Notes under the pieces: model-generated
Told to the model about the DNA's origin: nothing
What the model saw: only the letters and a program-made list of their open reading frames with translations
Databases searched by the model: none
Translations under genes and position numbers: made by a program
DNA from: Eumeta japonica
Taxonomy: Eukaryota > Arthropoda > Insecta > Lepidoptera > Psychidae
Length of the DNA stretch: 64,000 nucleotides
Assembly: GCA_005406025.1 (NCBI GenBank)
Contig: BGZK01000086.1
Coordinates: 620,001-684,000 of the forward strand
Reading direction: 5' to 3'
Shown here: positions 10,720-20,371 of the stretch, piece by piece
How positions within the stretch are numbered: position 1 is the first letter of the stretch
How the letters are laid out: the number at the start of each line of letters is the position of its first letter

Positions 10720-13437
10720 TTTTTTTTTTGGTTCCCTCTAGCGACGAGGAGGGGGTTAAAAATGTCTATTCTGTACACCCTCGCGCCCGTACGCGTGGGT
10801 AGTGTGGGACTGAAACCCACTAAAAAATTCCCCCTGACGAAAACGTAATTGGATCGGCGATGCTGTTAGCTGGTATTCTATTCAGCTTAACCGTATGAGG
10901 CCGGGCAACACGCGAGGGTGTTGGCAGCGCGTGACTTGCCTTGTGGGGGACTTAGGAAATCCCCTTGGCACCGGCAGTCACTGGAACACCAGCTCGGGTT
11001 GGGTCCATTTTATTATCCCGACCGAGAGTGGTCCGGAGCGCGGGAGATGACCTATAAAACCAGGTCTAATTTAAAGCTAAAACAAACTAATGACTATTTA
11101 ATTGTCATTTTGTTTGTTTAGTTCTCTGAGCCTTTCGACTTCGGCTGTGAAATCGTCAGGCGGATCGGTGATGATATTCCGTGGCCTAAGGATGAAATGA
11201 TAGGGGGAGGCGCCTCGTAAGCTACTGCTGCAGAAAGTAGCGGATTTGGGTGCGATTCCGCGATAGCGAAAAAACGTTCGGAGGCGTCTATCATATATTT
11301 ACTGATATCTGCAGCACTTGCAGTTTTTTAAGTGTTTTCGGGGCGGCGTGAGCAAAAACAGGAGACGCATATGTCAGCACCGTCCTTATACACATTAAGT
11401 AGAAGGTACGCTTATTGCGTAATGAAAGTTTGCTATTTCTACCGAGCATGCCCTTAAGGCGTGACTGGTAGAAAATTGCTGTTTTCCTAACGCGCTTGAT
11501 GTGGTCTCGGAAATGGAGATTTCTATCAAGCGTGATGCCTAGATACTTATAGGTGTGTTGCCACGGAATAGGTGTATTGTTAATGCGAAGAGGAAGGGTA
11601 CCGTGGGTGACCGCTACTGGACTCCTACCTTTTCTATATATGAATGATATTGCTGCAGATTTCTCGGCATTTACCTCGATCCTCCAGGTTTGAAACCATC
11701 GAGCCAGCTCCTCGATGGCCTTCTGGAGGTGAGGGCAAATGCTTCGTTCCGTCTGACCGCGTAGGTACAGGGCAGTATCGTCTGCGAACAACGCGAGCTG
11801 GACGCCTGACGACGAATGCGGTATATCGTTAGTGTACACGGAGTACAGAAGGGGAGAGAGCACGGAGCCTTGAGGTACTCCCGCTTTTATCATTCTTCTG
11901 GACAAATGTGTGTTTTCATGTCTAAACACGAAGTGTCTATCAATTAAAAAGTTGTGTATGATGAGAATAAGACGATCTGGGACTTTTAGGAGATAAAGTT
12001 TATGAATAAGGCCTGCGTGCCATACTCTGTCAAAGGCCTTGGCTACATCGAAAAAGACCGCTATGGTCCTTTTCTTTGTTTTAAAACCCTCCGTGATGTA
12101 TTCGACTAGACGGAGGGCTTGTTGGGGGCAAGAGTGATTCGGTCTGAATCCGAATTGTTCATTAATAATTAGGCCTTTGCCGAATAGGTACTCGATTAAA
12201 CGAGTCTTAAGAATTTTTTCATACATTTTGCCAAGACCGCTCAGCAAGCTGATAGGTCTATAGCTGGCTAGGTGATTACGGGGTTTCCCAGGCTTTGGGA
12301 TACCGATTACCTCGGCTTCCTTCCAGACGGGAGGGAAGTAACTATTCTTAAGGCACGCGTTGAATATTGTAATCAGAAGTGATAAAAGGGTTAATGGAAA
12401 GCATTTGATAGCTTTGTTACTGATGCCATCAAGGCCCGGTAGCTTTTTGACTTTTAAGCCCTTGACGAGTTTTTGAACTTCGTCCAGGGAGACTGGAGGG
12501 AGGTCGTCTAGTGGATCGAGGGAGGTTTTTTGGCGGACCTGCTATTCGTTGAGTGAAATGTGTTGGGTGTCGTGTGGTGGAAGAGTGTGAGAACATTGCC
12601 GTTCCATACTGTCTGCGATGCACTCCGCTTTTTCTTGATCGTCAACCGCGAGGGAGCTATCAGGTTTTTTAAGGGCGGAGTGGGGAGATACCCTTCTGAC
12701 TTTAAAGCCTTGGTTACTTTCCAAAAGGCTTTATGTGTGGGGGAGATGTCTTCCATGAGGTTGCTCCATTCCTCATTTTTGACTTCGATCATGCGTGCTC
12801 TCACACGACGTTGGAGAGTCCGCGCTCTGAACCTATTCTCTCTAGAGGGATAAGCGTACGTGAGACGCAAAGCAGCGTTCTTGGCTCTCAATAGTTCAAG
12901 AGCATCCGCGGGCAGCTTCCGGCGGTCGACAGACGCCGGAACCTCCCGCGAGCACTTCTTGACCACCGTCCTGATGTGGTTGGTGAGAGCCCCTATAGAT
13001 GAGTCGATTTCGTCGGTCGTTTGAATGACGTCCGGGATGGTATTAAGTGCGGGAGTATCGACTTCCTCAAGCGCGGTCGATACTCTTTTCCAGTCTGTGA
13101 TTTTTATCATAGGCTTAGGACACCCACCGGCGGGAGGTCCTAACCTTAAGAGAACGGGACGGTGGTCTGAGACGAGTCGATAAATCGGCTCGATACAGTC
13201 CACGTTAAGTGCAATTTCTTTTGTAATAGCGATATCTATTGTGGAGGGCCGCGATACTAAGTCGTCTGGATAGTGCGTCGGAGTGAGGGGCGCGACGATA
13301 TCGAATTTTAATTTTTTCGACAGTTTAGCTAATTTGTTACCACCAGGATTGGAGACTGCACATCCCCAATTGGTGTGTTTGCAGTTGAAGTCGCCGAAGA
13401 GGATGACGGCATCCCCTAAGGCGAGGAGAGCTTCAAT
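10720..13437 (-). mobile_element. 5'-truncated Jockey-like non-LTR retrotransposon
   Basis: The element lies on the minus strand. Its poly(A) tail appears as the T run at about 10719-10731, preceded by a GC-rich 3' untranslated region that matches the 3' end of the plus-strand copy at 13765-14780. For example, both have a GTGGGTTTCAG/GTCCGTGAAAG block, a CCCACGCGT/CCTACGCAT block and a terminal CCCCTC..CGC..GGGAACC-A(n) block. ORF2 remains from the C-terminal part of the endonuclease through reverse transcriptase to the end. The 5' end stops abruptly at about 13437 inside the endonuclease, so ORF1 and the 5' untranslated region are missing here. Target-site duplications were not found. Confidence 0.8.
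11118..13437 (-). pseudogene. Jockey-like ORF2 (endonuclease C-terminus plus reverse transcriptase), broken
   Basis: From 13437 downward the frame reads an apurinic-type endonuclease segment with GDFNCKHTNWG and later SDHRPVLL. It then runs through a linker to reverse transcriptase with LDGISNKAIK, ASYRPISLLSGLGKMYEKI, NEQFGFRPNHS, VFFDVAKAFDRVWH, GVPQGSVLSPLLYSVY and the catalytic FADDTALY box, followed by the KYLGITLDRNL thumb region. Breaks visible: a frameshift near 12670, a stop just above 12542 (NE*QVRQ), and a deletion of roughly 75-80 bp with a frameshift at about 11305-11315. At that last break the other copy has a CRRASGVPWYVRN stretch that is absent here. After it the frame resumes as ISKYM and runs to a stop at 11118. 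It is non-functional but relatively young, because long frames remain open. Confidence 0.85.
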
Positions 13438-13764
13438 GTTTTATCTTGTTGTATATATTTTCATTTTGAATGTGAATCAAATGTAATATGCATATGAGTT
13501 GCATAGGAAATTGTCCCTTGGAGGGGAGGGCCAATTGGAGGTCTAGAACCGCGATGGTCGTTACGGTACGGCCGCGAATCGGTGTTCCGAGCGCATGTGA
13601 CGCTAATGCGGTGGTTGGCAGTTGACGCCCGGCAGCCGCCCGCGACGCACGCCTCGGCGTGGTGCAGCGGCATTGGACGCCAGCTGACAGGACAACCACG
13701 TCTCCCACGAGTGCGAACGACATCGTGAACACCTCCGGCAACTAACAATGCCGTCGAGGTCGCG
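13438..13764. other. GC-rich spacer between two head-to-head Jockey copies
   Basis: This block separates the two truncated elements. The first 55 bases are AT-rich; the rest is very GC-rich. It carries CATATGAGTTGCAT at 13491-13504, whose exact inverse lies at 15416-15429. No frame gives a recognisable protein. Possible origins are a rearranged ORF1 or 5' untranslated part of one of the copies, or a different inserted element. Confidence 0.4.
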
Positions 13765-14780
13765 CCCGACCATTCTTCAATTACAGTAGCATCAAAAAGA
13801 AAGGAGCTGTACCATACAACTCACCGACATTCCGCATAAATAACTCACCTATTCCGTGGCATCACAAATATAAGTACTTAGGAATCACGCTTGACAAACA
13901 TCTACACTTCAAAGATCATATTAAGCGTGTCAGACAGAATGCTCAATTATACCTATCACGCCTCAGCGGCATGATGGGTAGAAAGAGCAAAGTGAGCCTT
14001 AGGAATAAATGCACACTCTACAAAGCGTGCATAGGGCCGGTGATGACGTACGCGGCGCCAGTCTTCGCCCACGTCGACCCAAAGGCACTCTATTAACTTC
14101 AGATTCTGCAAAACAACTTCTGCAGAAGAGCCTCCGGCGTACCCTGGTACGTCCGGAATGATACCCTCCATAGGAACCTACAACTCCCCACGATCTCAAA
14201 ACACATGCAAGACATGTCGAAAAAATTCTTCGACACAGCTGCAAACCACCCTAACCCACTATTACAATCAGCTGTATCTTACGAGCCTCCCTCCCACCCC
14301 CACATCATTTCATCCGAAGGCCACGGAATGTTCTTTCAGACCCACCTGACGAACTCACCGCTGAGGTCGAAAGGTCAACAAACATCAACAAAGACATGAC
14401 AGAAGTCTAGGCGCGGACCCCCTCCCATTACGACCATAAATGGTCATCCAACCGGTGCGCCCCCCGCGCTCCCGGCACCCTGCTAGGAGATTAAGCCCGA
14501 GCTAAATCTCCACGTGATTTCCTATGTCGAGATGCCCACTTTGCGGCATCCATAGAGCAATCACGCGCCGACGGCATCCCATGCCGATCAGCTGCGACAG
14601 ACGAAGTCCTCAAAGCTCCAATTTATTGGGGCTACGGACAACGGTCAACCAACAGGTCGCTTTGGGGGTTTTTTGGTTTTTGGTCCGTGAAAGTCGGACA
14701 CACCCTACGCATGCGAGTGCGTGGATAGCTCATTAGGTTTTTTATCCCCCGCTCCCCGCAAGGAGAAAACTAAAAAAAAA
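13765..14780 (+). mobile_element. 5'-truncated Jockey-like copy, opposite orientation
   Basis: On the plus strand the sequence enters ORF2 just after the catalytic core. It reads NNSPIPWHHKYKYLGITLDK and continues through KRVRQNAQLYLSRLSGMM and TYAAPVFAHV. A frameshift and stop follow near 14093, after which another frame continues (LQILQNNFCRRASGVPWYVR...) to a stop near 14399. The 3' untranslated region follows and ends in a short A run at about 14771-14780. It is the same family as the minus-strand copy (closely similar KYLGITLD, RKSKVSLRNK and terminal blocks), but it lacks that copy's small deletion, so the two are independent insertions. Confidence 0.8.
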
Positions 14781-15410
14781 TGCCCGGACATCGTGGGAAC
14801 AATTGCTTTAATTGCGAACCGATGTTTCGGGAGGCCCCTCGCCGATTGAATTGACCACCCTGACGAGGGCCAGAGCGAGAAGACGAGGGCAGCGGCTCGC
14901 TGACGTATGCCGCTTTGGCTGCTGCTGTTGGATGCATGGATAGCCTGATCAGCGGTCGGCGGCGCGCTCGCTCGGTTAGATCTACGCGAAGCGGGTCACC
15001 GATGTGTGCTACCTTGAATCGGTCGGCATTCACTGGCGTCCGACGGGCGGCGGTCGGCTGCGTGTACGGCTTGAACTGCGCCTCCCCCCCGCCCTAGTCG
15101 AGTACCGACCATCAAGCTAGGTGCCCCTCTTCACCTGCCGGCTGCGCATGCGCGATGACCGCGCGCGCCCGCGGGTGGCTCGGCGACGGCACCGGCATGA
15201 CACCAGCACCAATGGATTCAAAAAAGGGACCTTTGCCACCTGAGCCGTCGGGGCTGTATCCCCGACGAGAAGACGCCCGGGCATGAGGCAACTTTAAATC
15301 CTCCGTCCCGTACCTGCACCCACAGACACGAGGGTGTGGAAGATCCGCGAACTCGAACGAACGCTAATGCGTAAAGAATGCAAAGTGCATGGCCAAACCT
15401 TCTCAATTAA
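14781..15410 (-). other. GC-rich segment, possible 5'/ORF1 remnant of a Jockey-like element
   Basis: It directly abuts the A tail of the plus-strand copy. On the minus strand an open frame of about 87 codons or more (about 15080 down to 14770) includes AQFKPYTQPTAARRTP and a Ser/Gly/Arg-rich end. Further up are a GTCGGGG...CCCCGAC hairpin (about 15247-15266) and a GC-rich leader. This looks like the leader and gag-like ORF1 of a non-LTR element. The plus-strand copy may have landed inside the minus-strand element. I do not recognise a zinc-knuckle motif, so the call is tentative. Confidence 0.3.
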
Positions 15411-16385
15411 AATGTATGCAACTCATATGTGCAGGCGGATGCGCCATCTATACAATGCAGCTAGATTTGGTGCATCCGTCGCGGTTGTACTTCGAGCGCC
15501 ATAAATGAGCTCGGCTGAAATATCGAAGTTTTGATCGCCTGAAAACGCTGTCCATCATTTGCCCACCACACCGCAAGAAATCCGTTCTCCGAAGCCTGTG
15601 AAGGAGCAATCCGTAGTGCGGGCTTACGGGCGATAGCAGAAATCGCCGTTACACTTTCCTTTCTCTTACGTATGTACACCGGTATTTTTAACTACTGTGG
15701 ACGAAGTTTGAAAGTTCTTTTTTCGTTTGAAAGGGTATTCTTCCAAGATACCATTGTTACCGAATCAGGATTTAATGATGAAATTCAAGGCAAATTCAGG
15801 AATACTCTCAAATATTATAGGCACATATAATATATTTGAGCTGTTTTTTAATCGAGCGTGCATGCTGAGCTGACGATGGAAACCACAACACTCCTTAAAG
15901 CTTAGGATTTGAGGATACTACTGCGATTTATCAATAGAAACTATTCTTCAATGGTTTCTAGAAAACCTATAAAAAATCTATATTTTCAAGGTAGTCACTT
16001 TGTTACAAAATCAGTATCTAAAGACGATATCCAAGGCAATTTAATTATTTAATATTAAAATTGTTTATTAATCTACATACATAATTGTTATTCATTTATT
16101 TAGTTCCAATGTGATAATCTAAGCAAAAACACGTCAAAACTCCATAAAGATAACAACATAAATATAGTGAATAAATTTATTGCAGGAGTGAATGTGCCTG
16201 TGATTTGCACGAATTGTAGAACTTTTATATTATAAAGAACAATTTGAATAGTTTGTATTATAATAATTTGTTAGATGCACTCCAAATGTAAATATAGTAA
16301 CCCTGTAATGATTTACTTATGAATACAGGTTTTCATTTTATTTACCTAAAATTAACTTTAAGTTATTTTGTATGTGACAACGCAA

Positions 16386-16554
16386 CTGTACAACGCGCGA
16401 AACTCTGCCGCTGTGAAGTTAGTCACGATAGCGTCGCAATGGCGTAAAATAGGAACGCGGGGGAGGAGAAGCAGGGGTCGGGAAGCGCCGAACCTGCACA
16501 TTGCATTCACGTTCGCAAGCAATTCGGAGAGAAAGAGTTTCGTGCGTTGTACTG
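16386..16554. mobile_element. 169-bp MITE, copy A
   Basis: The left end CTGTACAACGCGCGAAACTCTGCC is the imperfect inverse of the right end GAGTTTCGTGCGTTGTACTG, and TA follows on the right. The interior (GTGAAGTTAGTCACGATAGC and GTCGCAATGGCGTAAAATA) matches the copy at 35859-36023 almost base for base over its left 80 bases. It has no coding capacity. TA flanks and a CAGT-type start suggest mobilisation by a Tc1/mariner-like transposase. Confidence 0.8.
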
Positions 16555-18031
16555 TATAAAACGTTATACTACCTGACGGCTGATTCCCGCCATTCGTAAG
16601 AAATGCAACACTGCTGTTTACACAATGATAAATATTTGAATACAATGAGAATGCATAGATAAATATGTGAATTTCTGAAGAGGGTAAATAAGTGTTGCCT
16701 GTACACAAATAGTGTTACAAGCATTAAGATTTCACACCTCTGATGTGAATTCACCAAGTGCTTAGAATATCTGCCGAGCGGCATTCAAGTAATTTATTAC
16801 CTAAATGCCGGATAGAAGGTCTCTATGTAAAGCCTGCTGTAGTAAATAATGTCATGGGAAATTGACAGGAGACTGCCCAATTCCATGTGGGGCGTAGACC
16901 CCTCAATTTTAATAGCGTCTATTTCGAAAATGAGACATCATTTGCAAAAACAGTAAATCTTTATTAAAACCATCTATTACGTGGTATTATTTTTGTATTA
17001 TCATTATTTAGTTATCCAAAAGTCTATTTTATAGTGTTTTGGGGATGGTTATAATACTGTAATGAAAATGAATTGCATTCAAAATGCATATGAGTAATAA
17101 TTATTATTACTCAATTAGACCTTAAAATATTGAAAACTTGTCAATATCGCTGCGATTTATTTGATTTTATTGCCAGTCTGGTATTATCGCTTTCATAGTG
17201 GGAGATCTATATTGTAAAGTGACTCTTCTATCTTTCAATCTGGAGGTCGATATCACGCGGAAAATATGTGGATAACTTGATTTTTGCAAAATAATTTTAA
17301 CGGATATTTGATACATTAATTAAAGTATGGTGAGGCAAATCCCATCTGTTGAAATATCTGTATTATAATCGTTACATATTCAAGAAGTACAGGTAGTAGG
17401 AAAGGCTTGCGCCTGTAGTAGCTACTGCAATATCCTTTAGTGACCACCACATTTTATTTTATGCTTTGTTTTAATTTTAATTTAGCGGCGCGGGAGCAGT
17501 ACTAGAGGAATATATTGCGAGATAATTTTTTGATTGTTACAACTGTGTTACACAGGAAAGGACAGTTCATATAGTTAAGAAATAGGTGATAATAGGAATA
17601 ACAGTAAAAGTGTTTATTGTCATTGCATGACAAGAAAATCCCGTCCAAAACTGAGCAACCAATAAGTTTGTGGCTTATGGGCAAAACATTATTTATTTTA
17701 AAACATGTATATATCTATTTAAAAAAAATATTATAGTTCTATAAAGAATTCCAAGTTAACACATACGAATAAATGGTTAAATACAGGTTAATAAAATAAT
17801 CCAAAGCATATACAAATATGCGTATACATTTGTTATACATATTACACAATGAAAAATTAGATAACTTTTCGTTCGATTTCTATGGGGGTTGAGGACTGCT
17901 AGCGAAAACAGAGTTGCGTTGCGACAGCAGCGACCTCGAGCGAGCGGAACAAATACCTCCGATTTATGAGTTACCGGCCATTGCAGTAAATAAAAACTAA
18001 CGAGTAAACGAAAAAGGCAGGCATGGAGCTA

Positions 18032-19277
18032 TCGAGGGCTGCTATCTATGTATCCGGAGCTGGCCACATACACAACAATATTTAAAAAGTAATTACTAAA
18101 AAGTAACTCCTTGGCTGTAGAATACAGTTTGTTACATGTAACTGTCAATTGCTTTGCCATTATAGTGTCATTTGGAAAATCGTGTGTCTCTATCATCATG
18201 GATTTAACTCGTGAAAATTATCGTGCGATGATTTATTACGATTTTAGGCGTGGGCAAACTCAAAAATAGAGCATCGACTAACTCATTTTGATTTTTGGGA
18301 ATGAAGCATCATCGAAAACCAATGTATATCACTGGTTTAGTGAGTTTAATTTTGAGCGGTCTATGCTCACGGGCGAATTTAAAGAAGGTCGTCCTAAATT
18401 GGTTGTTGTACCACAAAACATCGATGCAGTGCGGAAACTAATAATGCAAGATCGTCATGTTACATATTACGAGATTAAGGCGTCATAAGTATGACGAGCA
18501 TACATAAGATATTACGTGAAAATTTGACTGTAAAAAAAAATTGTTCGAGTTGTAACAGGCTCGCGTCAATTGGTGCAAAATAATTATAAAAAAATACAAT
18601 CATGGTGCATTGAAAGCTGTTTATAATATCTACACAGGTAATGAATCTTGGATATATACATATGATCCTGAAAATAAACAACAATCAACGGTGTGGGTGT
18701 TTCAAGATGAGCAGAACCCAACAAAAGTGATTCGTACGAAAAGCACTTTGAATCAAATGGTTTCCTGTTTTTTGGTATAAATGGACATGTTGTTACAATA
18801 CCACTAGAGAATCGTTTAACGGTTAATTTAGAGTGGTACATGACCATTTGTTTACCAGAAATCTTTGAAGAAATAAGAAAGAACAACCGACAACGCAGAA
18901 TCATTCTTCATCGTGACAGAGCTAGCTGTCACACGTTGGCCGAAACAACTCGGTTTTTGAAAGGTCAAAAGATCGAATTGACAAGTCATCTGTCATACAG
19001 CCTCGATTTGGCACCCAACCATTTCTATTTATTCCTAACGTGAAGGATACATTACGTGGTCAACGTTTTTCGAGCCACGAAGAGGCTCTTGATGCGTTCA
19101 AAATGCACATTTTGGAAATTTCTCAATCAGAATGGAAAAGTGCTACAAAAATTAGTTTCAACATATGCAAAGGTACGCCAATCATCGTGAAGAATATTTT
19201 GGAAAGCCCTAAAACCATATTAAATGATAGATGTTTGTTTCTTTTTGATATTCCGGACACATAAATAACAGCCCTCG
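18032..19277 (+). mobile_element. Mariner element (mori-type) with clear terminal inverted repeats
   Basis: The left end CGAGGGCTGCTATCTATGTA followed by TCCGGA mirrors the right end TCCGGACACATAAATAACAG followed by CCCTCG: about 26 bp with a few mismatches. TA lies at 18030-18031 and 19278-19279. Total length is about 1246 bp, normal for the family. A 5' untranslated stretch of about 150 bp (GAGCTGGCCACATACACAAC...) precedes the transposase start at 18198. It is a better-preserved relative of the element at 5120-6394. Confidence 0.88.
18198..19264 (+). pseudogene. Mariner transposase pseudogene (mori-type)
   Basis: The start MDLTRENYRAMIYYDFRRG is a typical mori-type N-terminus. A stop follows after about 23 codons, and the frame changes to the helix-turn-helix part (NVYHWFSEFNFERSMLTGEF...) and again later. 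The middle reads IYTGNESWIYTYDPENKQQ, with Asn where the first catalytic Asp belongs. The C-terminal half reads MTICLPEIFEEIRKNNRQRR, then HRDRASCHT (second Asp kept), then DLAPNHFYLF, with His in place of the third Asp. Two of three catalytic residues are therefore lost in addition to the frame breaks. Confidence 0.88.
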
Positions 19278-20098
19278 TAAATACAAATTTTGAATTGAGC
19301 CGAATCCGAAAGACGACTTCTTCTTTTTTGCAATCGTCGGGAATAATACAGTGTGATAAATGATATTACAGGAGAAGTTTTAAGAAGGTATGGAGCCCCG
19401 ACCTGTACTTTGTACGCTGTTCTTTAAAGGGTAATTATTAATATACGAAATTGTTTTGTCTATGATTTTTGATTATATTAATTTTTTTTATATAAAAGCA
19501 TTAATCACGTTAATTATATTATATTGTAGAAACAATTTCTCAATCTCGTTTTGTATATATAAATAATGATTTCATTTCATTTGCGTTTGACACTAGTTAA
19601 ATATTACTTCGTTTTCAGTTTCGGAACGAACAGTACTCGTCACCTTTTTTTTTCTATAAATAAAATATTGCTTCATACACAAAATAAAAACAAAAGTACA
19701 AAAATTTTGTTTTGAAATTTTATTTTCTAGATTTTTTCTCGATTTTACAAAAAATGTACAAAGTGCATGTTGGATTTGAAACATATTCTTTCTTATTAGA
19801 AACTGAGAATCTATGAAAGGCGATCATGGTAAATTAATTATAAGAGTAAATACTTGGAATAAAACTTTAAAATGAATCTCTAATATATTTTAAATTTTGT
19901 GATAAAAAGTTGTATTCAGATATTTAATTTTAGTTACTACTTTAGGAATATTCAAAAAGTCATTCCTTGATATAGGTAAAATAGTATCTAGGCGAACGAC
20001 GAAATTGTATGAATACTATACAATATATCCAATCGGAGACAATAAAAGTAGTATTTAAACTAGCAGTTTGTTAATTGATAACGGTATAAAAACTAGGA

Positions 20099-20371
20099 TC
20101 ACATCCGAGAATAGAGTCGGGATTTATTTGGCAAAGGAAAGAGCATCTTAACAGAAATAGAATGATGATTATAACGATGATGAAGCATCAGGATCGGGAC
20201 CAGGAATACGGTTAATATTACAATCGGGAACAAAATCGGGATTGAAATTAAAATCAGAACCAGACTTGAAATGTGTATTAAGACGCCAAAGAGTCCTGGT
20301 ACTGAATTCGAAACCGTTATCGTAATTGACATTGTGATCGACACCAAATGTAATCCATGAGGATAAAGCAA
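20099..20371. repeat. Degenerate hexamer-like cryptic repeat tract
   Basis: The plus strand is built from loose repetitions of short words such as AATCGG, GGACC, GGAAT, AAATC and GAACC (for example ATCGGGACCAGGAATACGG, ATCGGGAACAAAATCGGG, ATTGAAATTAAAATCAGAAC). The roughly six-base rhythm keeps a 90-codon minus-strand frame open, rich in Ile, Leu, Val and Pro, which I regard as an artefact. A similar tract is at 37620-37860. Confidence 0.5.

Noticed and set aside
10720..14780. Single Jockey insertion with a twin-primed 5' inversion
   Set aside because: Both halves contain the same 3' region of ORF2 and the 3' untranslated region, so they are two copies, not one rearranged copy.
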